Part shown: positions 24,910-34,727 of the stretch, piece by piece | How the letters are laid out: the number at the start of each line of letters is the position of its first letter | Position numbering within the stretch: the stretch's first letter is position 1 | Source of the DNA: JAJDFU01 sp964641965 | GTDB lineage: Bacteria > Bacteroidota > Bacteroidia > Chitinophagales > Saprospiraceae | Reading direction: 5' to 3' | NCBI GenBank assembly: GCA_964641965.1 | Contig: CAZXLD010000001.1 | Span: forward strand, 124,001 to 188,000 | DNA: 64,000 nt | Program-made: the position numbers and the translations under genes | The notes under the pieces: model-generated | Database searches by the model: none | Told to the model about the DNA's origin: nothing | The model's input: the letters and a program-made list of their open reading frames with translations, nothing else

Positions 24910-26202
24910 TCACTGGGTTGGTTCGATTTCGTTTGATGAGTTTTTTACCTCTTTGGATAACCGGTTTTCAGTTGGCCTCGTCTTCTTTGATCCTTCTAAT
25001 TGATGTTTAAGTGCGATGAGTTGGGGGTCCTTTGAGTTGGTGGCTAGTGCTCTTGATAAATTCCTTTTGGCATTTGAAGTATCACCAAGTGCCAGATAGA
25101 TTCTACTTAGCAGCGTATTGACCGTAATATTTTCTGGGCGTGCCTCAAACTCTTCAATAGCATACTCAAGGGCTTTAGCAGGCTTGTCTAGTAGCTCCAG
25201 ATAAACCTCGGCCAGCTCCAGGTTCATTTGGTGGCCGCTTTCGACATCATCCTGTAGCATATCCAGGATCTCTGTTGTCAGTGCTTCGAATTGGGCTGTT
25301 TGGCCTGCGTTCTTGGCCCAGTTAGCCCTGGAAATATAAAACCCAACCTCAGGGATTTGCAAACAAGCTTTTTCCATCTGAGTCTGCGCTTTAGCCGGAT
25401 CTCCTGCTTTTGCCTCCCAGTCTGCCAGAGCGGCTAGAGCAAACGGGAAATTGGGTCTGGCTGCCAGAGCGGCTTCATAAGCCAATTTAGCACTGTCTAG
25501 GGTGCCGTAAGTTTCATACAGGTTTCCTAAGGTCAATCGGGCCCATTCCGTTTGTTCGGTGCCGGGATAACCGGCGGCTACAGCCATTTTCATGGCTTCG
25601 ATAGCCCCTTCCGGAAAGCCAAAAATTTCTCTTAAATAAGAAACTCGACTGTAGGACCGTAAATCGGGTCGAATCGATACCATTTTATCCGACATGGCAA
25701 CTGCTTCTTCATACTGACCCAACTCTACATGGGCATCAACCAGAATACCGTAGACAGAAGCATTGTACGGGTTCAATTCAAGTGCCTGTTCACCTTTCTT
25801 TTTTGCTTCCTGGAATTGGTGCTGAGAAAGCAGGACAGAAGCTTCGTCGCATAGGGCACGGAAGCGGAGATCATTATTCAGATCCATGGCCTGCACTTCT
25901 TGGATCACCTGGAGCGCTTGAGGATAATAATAACCATGCTCGCCGGATATACGAGCCTCTAGCAGAAAGAGTTCGGCTAACTCTAACCAGGGGAGCGCAT
26001 TGGAAGGGTCCTGCTCAATATCGGCTTTTATTTTCTGGTACGCCAAATGGACTTGCCCAACTTCTTCCACCGGACTGATCAGACTTTGCCGTTCCAGTAA
26101 AGTTGGGACTGCGGTGACTGAATCTTGATGATCTGGGTATGGGCGATTGCAACTTGCAGTAAGAAAGGCTATGACAACCAATAGAATAGTTAAATTTTTC
26201 AT
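24910..26202 (-). CDS. TPR-repeat lipoprotein
   Basis: 430 residues. Signal peptide with lipobox FLTASC (Cys18), then nine or more helical tetratricopeptide-like units (about 45-400), e.g. NPYNASVYGILVDAHVELGQ and RPNFPFALAALADWEAKAGD, and a charged tail. A lipid-anchored scaffold facing the periplasm or cell surface. It lies between the DUF4331 gene (88 bases upstream) and the ECF sigma/anti-sigma pair, so it probably belongs to the same regulon. No enzyme motif. Confidence 0.87.
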   Translation of the reverse strand: MKNLTILLVVIAFLTASCNRPYPDHQDSVTAVPTLLERQSLISPVEEVGQVHLAYQKIKADIEQDPSNALPWLELAELFLLEARISGEHGYYYPQALQVIQEVQAMDLNNDLRFRALCDEASVLLSQHQFQEAKKKGEQALELNPYNASVYGILVDAHVELGQYEEAVAMSDKMVSIRPDLRSYSRVSYLREIFGFPEGAIEAMKMAVAAGYPGTEQTEWARLTLGNLYETYGTLDSAKLAYEAALAARPNFPFALAALADWEAKAGDPAKAQTQMEKACLQIPEVGFYISRANWAKNAGQTAQFEALTTEILDMLQDDVESGHQMNLELAEVYLELLDKPAKALEYAIEEFEARPENITVNTLLSRIYLALGDTSNAKRNLSRALATNSKDPQLIALKHQLEGSKKTRPTENRLSKEVKNSSNEIEPTQ

Positions 26203-26217
26203 GGAGGTAGTTTGAGG

Positions 26218-26253
26218 GGCAGGTCCTCTTGCACGATCTGCCAGGGACCTGCC
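26218..26253. other. 9-bp hairpin in the DUF4331-TPR gap
   Basis: GGCAGGTCC (26218-26226) pairs perfectly with GGACCTGCC (26245-26253), loop 18 bases, no T run. It sits between two genes of the same strand, so a role in mRNA processing or stability is as likely as termination. A related GGCAGG-based hairpin lies after the TPR gene. Confidence 0.5.
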
Positions 26254-26289
26254 TGATTGAGTTTATGCGGCCAAAATTTACGCTACAGA

Positions 26290-28752
26290 TTATTCCGCTT
26301 TTAATAGTTGAATGGCTGAGATCACTTTCCCTTCCTGTAAGATTTGAACGGAATAGTTTCCGGTAGGGAGACCAGATAAGTCTACTTGGGTCCTTAATCG
26401 GTTCTCCGCTTTATTGAGCATCCTGGTTTGAATAACCTGACCAGAGGGACCGACCAATTGCAGATTGATTCTGCCTTGGACATTGCTTATAAAATCCAGC
26501 GTAGTAGTTTGACTGACCGGATTTGGAAAGGCTTCCAAGCGATTGCTTTCCTCAAGGATAGCTTGTGCTCCCTGGTCCAATTGCAATTGGTCCATTTCTA
26601 CAACCATAAAATTAATAGTGAGGGCCATTCCGGCTTCTCCTTCCTGGTTTGCCATACTGAAGGGAGTTGCTGTTAGCGTATACGAGCCTGGTTTCAGCAT
26701 TTGACCGAAATTGGTACCCGTACCCGGATCATCACCAAATAAAAAGTAGGGCATTTGATTTTCAGTGCGGCTGAGGTTGATGGGGCCCGTTAGATCAAAA
26801 GCGACGCTTCCAACCTCAGCAGGATCGGAAATGGCTTTTATATTCAGTAAATTACTGGATAGCGTACTAAGGTCAATAAGGTCTCCGTCCATCAGGTTAT
26901 CATCTACAACTTCCTGATTGTCGCGGGTAGTGACTTTAAATTGGATCACCTGTTGTGCAGGTGCTGGCGGAACTAACGGTGGCACTACATAATCCAGAAT
27001 AACTCCTGAACATTTGCCTGTCCCTGACCAAGGCATTTGCACATAGGGGAATGCTTCCCGGAAAGTAGTATCGTTTGTGGTTACACCTGCATTATAGGTT
27101 AGTACACCGAGCAAATTTTCGGTCAGAGGAGATTCACTTTCCCCGGGAATGAAATCATCGTACCATAGGCCTATAGCAGCCAATACGACACCGGATACGG
27201 CTTGTAGCTCAATTCGAGTAATATCATCTTCCAGTCGCCGGCCATTGGGAAAGCCATCCATATTTGGGATAAACTCCAAATTTGTATTCGCAAAAGCCGG
27301 ATCTACCAAGCCCAGTACTGCAGCTTGCACTAATCCCAGTGAACTGAACCGAGGATCATCACGGGGAGTAGGAGGTACAGCCATATTGAGTCGAAGCATA
27401 TCACCTCCATTGGGTAAGAAATTATTCACAAAGGGTTTGCCTTCGGCTAGCGGATTCCCATTTTTCCCGGTCGCCAATTGATACGGGATAATATTAGGGA
27501 CTCCTGTGTGAAAAGCCGGCCAAAGGTCAACCGAACGTGGTGAACCCGGGCCCGGTAATAATAGCTCACCAAACACGGCATCATCAAGGGCAGTACCTGC
27601 TAATGCAGGATCGCCCTTTAAAGGAAATAAGCCGTCCTGTCCGTTCCCAAAATCGAAGGCTCCAAGCGAGTTTCGCTGGATGCGTAGCGAAGCAAAAGCC
27701 GGTACAGCGCCTCCAAATTGGTCGTCGTCCATGTAGAGGCCTAATTCCGGATTGTAAAAGAAGTTACCAAAATCGCCAATGGTAGCCAGGTCCTCATAGG
27801 GGGTCAGGGCATTCCAATAGTCTTTCATTCCGATAGGTATAACAACCTCATTGGTCAAGGGCATTCCGAGGCGGCTTACTTGGACCCAATCGCCTGATTC
27901 GGATACCTCACCTAAAGGTTGTAAGGTGCGGACCATACGGCGACTAGCAGAGGCCCATACCCCAATTACAAAGTCGGAGTCCAGAATATTAGCGGCTTCA
28001 TTTACGCTCTTACCATCCTTTTGCAGTTGGGCGATAGGAATCTGAAGGGCAATAGTGGATACATTCAAACAGCCTACGCCATCTCGTGGACGTCCACTAT
28101 TCTGTCTGGGCAGATCTCCAAGGTCAAATACACCTCCCAGGTCTACAAAGAAGGGGTCGTCAACCGGTCCGCAAAATACCTGCTCACCGGTGGCGGCAGT
28201 TGATATGGCGTTTGTAAAAAGACTTTCGTAATCGGTACTCAAACCGGCAAATCCGGTAATGGACCGGTCTCCAATGTTGTTGGGTGGAACAACCCCGTTT
28301 TCGATTATAATCTCGAAAGAATTACCTCCATCAGTGCTTCTCTCCATCGTATAGGTGGTCTTATGGTTTTCCAACCCCAGTCGGATGTAGAAAAAAGTGG
28401 AAGGATCTTCAAATTCTTTCCTGAACGTAAACCGATAAATAATATCATCACCGGGTGTACTAATGTCATTATCAATGTGAATCTCATACCGGATTTGCTC
28501 TCCAAAGCCATAGTAGTTCGGTCCTCCTTGAGGTGCTTGGAACGGAACGTAATTGGCAATGATTGTAATCATGTCCGGGTTGTCTGGGCTTCGAAAGGCA
28601 TACAAGTCTGTATTGTCAGCCAATGGATCATCGGCAATTAGTGGCGCTTCCCGATGGCTTGAAGCCATAAGTACAGTACCCATCACCATGCATAGGAATA
28701 GGGATGCCAGTGCCTTTCCTGAAGGAAAGACATGGCTACATACATGTCTCAT
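26290..28752 (-). CDS. DUF4331 protein with T9SS sorting domain
   Basis: 820 residues. Signal peptide, then at once the DUF4331 hallmark SSHREAPLIADDPLADNTDL (about residues 31-50), with NYVPFQAPQGGPNYY and a long DUF4331 body to about 560. After a linker region comes a type A sorting domain from about residue 742 (FPNPVSQTTTLDF) ending ISAIQLLKAE. It is exported through the type IX system. DUF4331 has no established activity. First gene of the minus-strand series DUF4331, TPR, ECF sigma, anti-sigma. Confidence 0.92.
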   Translation of the reverse strand: MRHVCSHVFPSGKALASLFLCMVMGTVLMASSHREAPLIADDPLADNTDLYAFRSPDNPDMITIIANYVPFQAPQGGPNYYGFGEQIRYEIHIDNDISTPGDDIIYRFTFRKEFEDPSTFFYIRLGLENHKTTYTMERSTDGGNSFEIIIENGVVPPNNIGDRSITGFAGLSTDYESLFTNAISTAATGEQVFCGPVDDPFFVDLGGVFDLGDLPRQNSGRPRDGVGCLNVSTIALQIPIAQLQKDGKSVNEAANILDSDFVIGVWASASRRMVRTLQPLGEVSESGDWVQVSRLGMPLTNEVVIPIGMKDYWNALTPYEDLATIGDFGNFFYNPELGLYMDDDQFGGAVPAFASLRIQRNSLGAFDFGNGQDGLFPLKGDPALAGTALDDAVFGELLLPGPGSPRSVDLWPAFHTGVPNIIPYQLATGKNGNPLAEGKPFVNNFLPNGGDMLRLNMAVPPTPRDDPRFSSLGLVQAAVLGLVDPAFANTNLEFIPNMDGFPNGRRLEDDITRIELQAVSGVVLAAIGLWYDDFIPGESESPLTENLLGVLTYNAGVTTNDTTFREAFPYVQMPWSGTGKCSGVILDYVVPPLVPPAPAQQVIQFKVTTRDNQEVVDDNLMDGDLIDLSTLSSNLLNIKAISDPAEVGSVAFDLTGPINLSRTENQMPYFLFGDDPGTGTNFGQMLKPGSYTLTATPFSMANQEGEAGMALTINFMVVEMDQLQLDQGAQAILEESNRLEAFPNPVSQTTTLDFISNVQGRINLQLVGPSGQVIQTRMLNKAENRLRTQVDLSGLPTGNYSVQILQEGKVISAIQLLKAE

Positions 28753-29184
28753 GTAATTCTTTTTTTAGTGTGAATGGAAGAAAAAGAACCGTGGAGCGCC
28801 CTCAACAGGTCTTACATATAGGTTATACGGGTACAGGTAGGCTTTCGGTTTTGGAAAACCATTTTTTTCTCATTTTTTGCTTCAGCCCGGACGGGGCTTT
28901 CATGTACCTGAAGTAAAGCCAGCGGTTAGTTTACCGTACGACAGGTAGGGAGAAACAAAAGATTTCAAAAGTTGACAAACAAGGTTTCAAAAAGATGAGA
29001 AAATACGTAAGACCCACCTGTTGATATCAATCAATAAGTTTCTCGCGGGCTCAAATAAGAGAATTGACCGACCTTGGGTTTTCTATTTTCTCTGTCCGCA
29101 GCCCAACACTTTAAAGCCGGTGGAGGTCCAACCCCCCATAGCCTATTCAGCTCATTGCATTAATTATTCCTAAAAAAATTGGCT
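28753..29184. other. 432-bp divergent intergenic region
   Basis: Separates the DUF4331 gene (-) from the DUF1223 gene (+). It is A/T-rich with short direct elements, such as two copies of a TTTCAAAA-like motif near 28962-28992, and a small GGTTTT/AAAACC hairpin near 28844-28857. A TTGACC followed by TATTTT near 29063-29090 is a weak promoter-like pair. No full TAnnTTTG box and no credible gene are seen. Confidence 0.5.
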
Positions 29185-29931
29185 ATGTGGACTCTACCTT
29201 TTTTTCTCTTGATATCGACCCTGCTTGCAACTGGCGAACCCAAAAATCCGGTTGAAAACCAATTTCAGGGGTTTGCCTTAGTAGAATTATATACTTCCCA
29301 GGGCTGTTCAAGTTGTCCGCCCGCCGATCGGGTTTTACAGGAGGTTTTACAAGAAGCAGAAAAAAACCAACTTCCTGTGTACGGCCTTTCCTTGCATGTG
29401 GATTATTGGAATCGCTTGGGATGGAAGGATCCGTACAGTCAAAGCATATTTAGTCTTCGTCAACGAGCGTATGCCAAATCGTTACCTGATCGGGTATACA
29501 CGCCCCAAATGGTTGTAAACGGGAAATGGGGATTCGTAGGATCGAGGAAAGGCCAAGCACGGGAGATCATTCAAAAAGCACTAAATACCCCTGCAAAGGC
29601 TGGTATTGTATTGGCTGAAGAAAGCCAAAAAGGCAAGACCTTTTCTGCAAATTACCAACTGCAGGGAGAGTGGGAAGGTACCCGGTTATTAATCGCTTTG
29701 GTGGATGGACAATTGGGTAATGCAGTGCCTCACGGAGAGAACGCCGGTCGAAACTTACACCATGTTAAAGTGGTTCGATCCCTTTCCCTCGTGGATGTTG
29801 AGCAACCATCTGGAACGCTGAACGTGGATTTAGATCCATTGGAGGATTTGTCGAATGGAGAAATTGTTGTTTTCCTACAGCATAATGAAAAGGGCCATAT
29901 TCTGGCTGCTAAAAAGATGGATTTAGATTAG
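29185..29931 (+). CDS. DUF1223 thioredoxin-like secreted protein
   Basis: 248 residues from ATG 29185 (a TTG two codons earlier is the alternative). Short signal peptide, then a thioredoxin-like fold with VELYTSQGCSSCPPADR, the DUF1223 hallmark carrying a CxxC pair, followed by LHVDYWNRLGWKDP and YTPQMVVNG (cis-Pro loop). Predicted periplasmic redox-active or copper-related protein; the family's activity is not established. It stands alone, 87 bases before the ATP-grasp gene. Confidence 0.9.
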   Translation: MWTLPFFLLISTLLATGEPKNPVENQFQGFALVELYTSQGCSSCPPADRVLQEVLQEAEKNQLPVYGLSLHVDYWNRLGWKDPYSQSIFSLRQRAYAKSLPDRVYTPQMVVNGKWGFVGSRKGQAREIIQKALNTPAKAGIVLAEESQKGKTFSANYQLQGEWEGTRLLIALVDGQLGNAVPHGENAGRNLHHVKVVRSLSLVDVEQPSGTLNVDLDPLEDLSNGEIVVFLQHNEKGHILAAKKMDLD

Positions 29932-30018
29932 GGGGTTTTTACTCAGACCTCAATTTGAAGATTTCTTCTCGGGCATCCTGGGACAAGCTGTATATTCGGC
30001 TCTCTCAAATGATCCTCT

Positions 30019-30921
30019 ATGCCTGATAAAGCGATCGACGTACTTCTTTTAACCGAAGATCGATACGAAGACCCACAGGTGATTACTCCCTATGTCCAAA
30101 ACGTCTTGACGGAAGATGGTTTGGTAAAGCGTGCGTTGGAAAACCTGAATTTAAAAGTTGTTAGAAAATCTTGGTCTGCTCCCGATCTTCCGCTAGACGA
30201 AACCAGGATAGCCCTGTTCCGTACCACCTGGGATTACTTTAATCAGTATCCCGCTTTTTGCAGTTGGCTGGAAAAGGCTAAGGGAAGAACCCGGTTTATC
30301 AATCCGCTAGAGTTAATTCAGTGGAACATGGATAAACATTACCTTTTGGAACTAGCCGAGTCAGGGCTGCCGGTTCCTCCGACCCGAATCATCCACCGTG
30401 GTGAGCACCTTAACCTAAGAAAATTTCTTCAAGAGTCCGGTTGGAATCGTCTGGTCCTTAAACCTACTGTCTCTGGAGGCGGAAAACATACCCACTTGGT
30501 GAATCCTGATAATGCTTCGGAATACCAAAGTGTATTGGAAGAGTTATTGGAAGGGGAGGACATGATGTTGCAGGAGTTTCAAGAACAGATTTACCAGCGA
30601 GGTGAGGTTGCACTTATGGTATTCAATGGAGGATTCACGCACGCCATTTTAAAAAAAGGCAAGAAGGGGGATTTTCGGGTACAGGATGATTGGGGCGGCA
30701 CTGTACATCCTTACAAAGCTTCTCCCGAAGAAATAAAGTTTGCGGAGGAAGTCGTCTCTTTCATCCAACCGAATCCGTTGTATGCCAGGGTGGATTTGGT
30801 GTGGGATAATAAGAATCGCCCGGTTGTCATCGAAGTGGAATTGATTGAACCCGAGTTGTGGTTTCGCAGAAATCCTCCTGCAGCCGATGAATTGGCAAAA
30901 GGAATCCATAGGGTCCTGTAA
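30019..30921 (+). CDS. ATP-grasp ligase-like protein
   Basis: 300 residues, no signal peptide. The ATP-grasp core is visible: LVLKPTVSGGGKHTH (glycine-rich ATP lid), MLQEFQEQI, and the metal-binding end ARVDLVWDNKNRPVVIEVELIEP. The early FRTTWDYF and NMDKHYL resemble the RimK/DcsG-like group of amino-acid or peptide ligases. It probably makes an amide or peptide bond using ATP, but substrate is unknown and no biosynthetic partner genes lie nearby. Confidence 0.87.
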   Translation: MPDKAIDVLLLTEDRYEDPQVITPYVQNVLTEDGLVKRALENLNLKVVRKSWSAPDLPLDETRIALFRTTWDYFNQYPAFCSWLEKAKGRTRFINPLELIQWNMDKHYLLELAESGLPVPPTRIIHRGEHLNLRKFLQESGWNRLVLKPTVSGGGKHTHLVNPDNASEYQSVLEELLEGEDMMLQEFQEQIYQRGEVALMVFNGGFTHAILKKGKKGDFRVQDDWGGTVHPYKASPEEIKFAEEVVSFIQPNPLYARVDLVWDNKNRPVVIEVELIEPELWFRRNPPAADELAKGIHRVL

Positions 30922-30952
30922 GGAGTAAATTGACAGTGGATTGAGTATGAAC

Positions 30953-32725
30953 CTAAGGAATGAGTATTCTGAAAGTTTGCGTATCGGTTGGTGATTGGAT
31001 CCGAACCAAATAGGTGCCTGATGGGAGAAAACCAAGGTCAAGTTTCTGGGCTAATATACCTTCTGTATTTGCCTGCCGTTCGAGGAGAAGCTGGCCATTG
31101 AGATTTAAAATCGAAAGATTAACCTGACCAAAAACCTCCTTGCCGGAAACAAATAAAAAGGAGCTGACTGGATTGGGGTATACCTGAAAAGGGGACCTGT
31201 TAATAGCTTCGTTTTCTAGTTTTAGAGCTGCCTGCACCGCCAGATAGGCATCTATGCGGCCAAATCCATAAACCCCATTTGGATGATCATTTCCTGATAA
31301 TGGTTCGCAAGATTGATCCGAAAACAAGGGCACGGCAGTTTCTTCCAGGAGATGTTCAATCTGCTCTACCTGACCTGCCAGGCTGGGATTCGCAGATAAG
31401 ATCAAAGCAATGGCTCCGACGACATGTGGCCCCGCCATGCTAGTTCCGCTAAAGGATCTGTAATCGTTATCCGGTACAGCCGAACGAACTCGCACCCCAG
31501 GAGCCACCACATTCGGTTTTAACCAAAAAGATTCATTCTCCACGACTGGTCCACGGCTACTGAAATCAGCTATGGCATCCATATCATTCGTTGCTCCAAC
31601 AGAGAAGCTAGCCGGGAATCGCGACGGCGCATTATCGGCTGTCTCGCAGCTTGGACCCCGATTCCCTGCTGAAATTACCACCACAATTCCCGCTGAGCGA
31701 AGCACTTCAACTGCTTCTTCCAACAAAGACCAATTTTCGGGGGTACATCCCTCGGATTCAGGACAATACCACGAATTATTTATGACGTGTGGCGCTCTTG
31801 TAGGATCGGGATTCCGGTTTTGTAAATCATTGGGTGCCAACAACCAGTCAAAACACTCTAAATAGGTAGATGGCCAACCAATTCCTCGCTCCATGTTGCG
31901 GCAACCAATCCATTTTGCATCTGGGGCAACCCCAATTTGATTCCCTTTTTGATCATCGCCAACTATGGTCCCCATCGTATGTGTTCCATGTCTACCGTCG
32001 TCACAGGGCTCAGGAGATTCAAATCCGCATCGATTATCTGCTTCACTCCCTGTTCCATCATCTCGAATCGGGCTGAGCATGCGTATGGCGTCATGCCAAT
32101 TATAATCGTGGTATGCCTCACTCGCATTGTGATATCCACGATATTGTGTTTTCAAGGCCGGGTGCGTCCAATCATAACCAGTATCCTGTCCTCCTACTAC
32201 AATACCCTGGCCGGTAATTCCCAGCTCCCAAACCTGATGTGCTCCGATCTTGGAAATCCCCCATTCAATTCCTTGTCGTCCAATAGGGCCTTCGGATTCC
32301 GGGATTGGAGCTTCTCGCCGAATCTCCGGATCTGGTACAATGTGCTTTACTTGGGAAAGATTAGCCAGTTTTGCAATCAGTTCCCGATCCCCTCTAGTTA
32401 TTATCACATTGACCAAGCTTAGTCGGTGAAAGGGGGCGCCATGCTCGTTTAATAGCTTCACGATATCTTTCTGCGATTGCTCGTAGGTTTCTCTCAGGGT
32501 TGACCATGCCCAGATCCCTTTTTCTTCTTTTGTCCTGAAGGAGGCAGCTTCCGTTAGATCTGCCTTGGCCTTTAGCCAAATCAAAAAGGGAGTTGGTTCC
32601 TCCCGAGCGTTTTCCCAAACGGAGGGAGCAATCTTCGAAGATGGGATTTGACCAACCGAGAATTGGGTTGCTCCAAGGAAGAGCAGGAAAGTACAAATGC
32701 ATTTAAATGCCCAATCTTTTATCAT
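30953..32725 (-). CDS. secreted subtilisin-like (S8) serine protease with T9SS sorting domain
   Basis: 590 residues. Signal peptide (to about 25), inhibitor-like propeptide (about 40-140), then the S8 domain with Asp181 (GGQDTGYDW), His246 (GRHGTHTMG) and Ser429 (GTSMAGPH). The insert with four or more cysteines resembles bacillopeptidase F-like members. A type A sorting domain starts near residue 512 (VYPNPVSSFLFVS) and ends in QTFRILIP, so the enzyme is exported via the type IX system. Single gene. Converges on the ATP-grasp gene with 31 bases between. Confidence 0.95.
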   Translation of the reverse strand: MIKDWAFKCICTFLLFLGATQFSVGQIPSSKIAPSVWENAREEPTPFLIWLKAKADLTEAASFRTKEEKGIWAWSTLRETYEQSQKDIVKLLNEHGAPFHRLSLVNVIITRGDRELIAKLANLSQVKHIVPDPEIRREAPIPESEGPIGRQGIEWGISKIGAHQVWELGITGQGIVVGGQDTGYDWTHPALKTQYRGYHNASEAYHDYNWHDAIRMLSPIRDDGTGSEADNRCGFESPEPCDDGRHGTHTMGTIVGDDQKGNQIGVAPDAKWIGCRNMERGIGWPSTYLECFDWLLAPNDLQNRNPDPTRAPHVINNSWYCPESEGCTPENWSLLEEAVEVLRSAGIVVVISAGNRGPSCETADNAPSRFPASFSVGATNDMDAIADFSSRGPVVENESFWLKPNVVAPGVRVRSAVPDNDYRSFSGTSMAGPHVVGAIALILSANPSLAGQVEQIEHLLEETAVPLFSDQSCEPLSGNDHPNGVYGFGRIDAYLAVQAALKLENEAINRSPFQVYPNPVSSFLFVSGKEVFGQVNLSILNLNGQLLLERQANTEGILAQKLDLGFLPSGTYLVRIQSPTDTQTFRILIP

Positions 32726-32779
32726 AAATCCAAATCCTGTTGACGCAAATAGATAAGTTAGTTGTCAAGGGCTTTGTTC

Positions 32780-34540
32780 TCAATCAACAGCCTGTAGGAA
32801 CTGCATGTCGTGTAATTTACGATAGTAACCATCTTCGATCTGCAACAGCTCGTCGTGTGGGCCAAATTCCAGGACTTTCCCTTTTTGGAGGACCAAGATA
32901 TTTTCTGCGTGTTTAATGGTACTTAACCGATGAGCTATGATAATACTGGTACGTTTGGCTATTAATCGCTCTATTGCATATTGAATGACAGACTCCGTTT
33001 CAGGATCTACGGAGGAAGTAGCTTCATCCAAAATCAAAATGGCTGGATCGAACACCAGGGCTCGAACAAAGGAAATCAGTTGTCGCTGGCCCATGCTTAA
33101 AGTAGATCCGCGCTCCATGACCTGGTAATCATATCCTCCCGGTAACCGATCAATGAAGTCATGGGCACCTATCAGCTTGGAAGCCTCAATTACTTCTTCT
33201 CTCGTAATTTCGTCATTTCGCAAAGTGATATTTTCCAATACGGATCCCGAGAACAAGAATACATCTTGGAGGACCATACCGATCTGGCTTCGATAGCTTG
33301 ACAGTTCGTATTCTGGTATTGGAACTCCGTCTACCTTAATACTGCCTTTCTGAATTTCATAAAACCGGTTTAAAATATTAATCACGGTTGTTTTCCCCGA
33401 GCCGGTACTTCCAACGATTGCAAGCGTATGACCAGCTTCTATTCGAAAATTGACATCCCGAAGTACCCATTCTCGCCCTACATAAGCGAATGAAACGTGT
33501 TCAAAGGCTACTTCTCCCTTTAGTTGTCGGGGAACTATAGTGCCTTCATTGGAAATTCTTTCTGTACGGTCCAAAAGGGTAAAGACCCGTTCTGCCGCTA
33601 CCAATCCCATTTGAAGGGTATTGAATTTGTCGGCCAGCATTCGGACAGGACGAAACAACATAGACAGGTAAATAGGAAAAGCAACAAGTGCTCCTAAAGT
33701 TACCTCTCCGGCAATGACACCCCGTGCGCCCCACCAAACCATTAAGCCAAGGGAGGCAGCCGACAGAATTTCTACAACCGGAAAAAACACAGCATAATAT
33801 AAAATGGAATCCAGGTTGGCTTGTGTATATGCTCTATTGATTGCCCTGAATTTCTTCGCTTCCTGTTCTTCGGCATTGAAAATCTGGACAATGCGCATAC
33901 CGGAAATGCGTTCTTGCAAAAATGCATTTTTCCGGGAAATCTGAGTGCGAACGATCTGGTAAGCAGCTTTCACCTTTTCTTTGAAAATGTACGAGGCGAC
34001 GATCAGGAAAGGCAAGGTAGTCAGACATACCAAGGTCAACTTCCAACTGGTGATCAGCATGATCGTAAGGACGGCGAAAAGGGTTAATAGGTCAGCAATG
34101 ATTGTGATGACCCCTTGTGTGAACACATTATTGATAGTTTCAATGTCATTGATAGTCCGAGTCGTACTGGTTCCAATTGGTGTTTTGTCAAAATAGCCTA
34201 ATCGCAAGCCCAGGACGTGTTTGTACACCCGTACCCGCAAATCGCGAATCACATTCTGGCCTAACCAATTGGATGAAAAAATGAAGACGTATTGAAGCAA
34301 TGCTTCCAGCAATAACAGCCCTAATAGTATCAGGGCAATTTTGCCCAAGCCAGGAATGTCATAATTGAAGATATAGTCATCCACCATGACCTGGATTAGG
34401 TAGGGGCGAAGGGTGGCCAGTGGAGCGAGCACCACTGCTAAAACGCCTGCCAGGATGAAGGCCATACGGTAAGGAAATGCCAGGCGAAGCACTCGTCTCA
34501 AGAGGAAAAAATCGATCTTATTCTTGTTCATCGAGGCCAT
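32780..34540 (-). CDS. ABC transporter with fused membrane and ATPase domains (MsbA/MDR-like)
   Basis: 586 residues. Six membrane helices (about 25-310), then the nucleotide-binding domain with Walker A GSTGSGKTT, signature LSMGQRQ, Walker B AILILDEATSS and switch His in IIIAHRLST. A homodimeric half-transporter exporting lipids, drugs or peptides from the inner membrane. ATG 34540 or 34531 could start it. No substrate-linked neighbour; the subtilase gene is immediately upstream in position but not obviously related. Confidence 0.93.
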   Translation of the reverse strand: MASMNKNKIDFFLLRRVLRLAFPYRMAFILAGVLAVVLAPLATLRPYLIQVMVDDYIFNYDIPGLGKIALILLGLLLLEALLQYVFIFSSNWLGQNVIRDLRVRVYKHVLGLRLGYFDKTPIGTSTTRTINDIETINNVFTQGVITIIADLLTLFAVLTIMLITSWKLTLVCLTTLPFLIVASYIFKEKVKAAYQIVRTQISRKNAFLQERISGMRIVQIFNAEEQEAKKFRAINRAYTQANLDSILYYAVFFPVVEILSAASLGLMVWWGARGVIAGEVTLGALVAFPIYLSMLFRPVRMLADKFNTLQMGLVAAERVFTLLDRTERISNEGTIVPRQLKGEVAFEHVSFAYVGREWVLRDVNFRIEAGHTLAIVGSTGSGKTTVINILNRFYEIQKGSIKVDGVPIPEYELSSYRSQIGMVLQDVFLFSGSVLENITLRNDEITREEVIEASKLIGAHDFIDRLPGGYDYQVMERGSTLSMGQRQLISFVRALVFDPAILILDEATSSVDPETESVIQYAIERLIAKRTSIIIAHRLSTIKHAENILVLQKGKVLEFGPHDELLQIEDGYYRKLHDMQFLQAVD

Positions 34541-34727
34541 GGCCTTATCGGAATTTCAATAGTGAACTCAAGATAATCAAAACCCGCTCGGAGCAAGTAA
34601 AGTTGCATTTCAGACGAATACTTGATACTGGAAGACCTGAGCTTTCTTAGGTTAACCAATCTCAAAGATGTATAATATCCCTAATGCTGAAATTGAATCT
34701 TAGCGATCCTCTCTATAATACGGCACT

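Noticed and set aside
27149..27481. 110-codon plus-strand open frame within the DUF4331 gene
   Set aside because: Opposite strand of a strongly supported conserved gene; composition reflects its codons.
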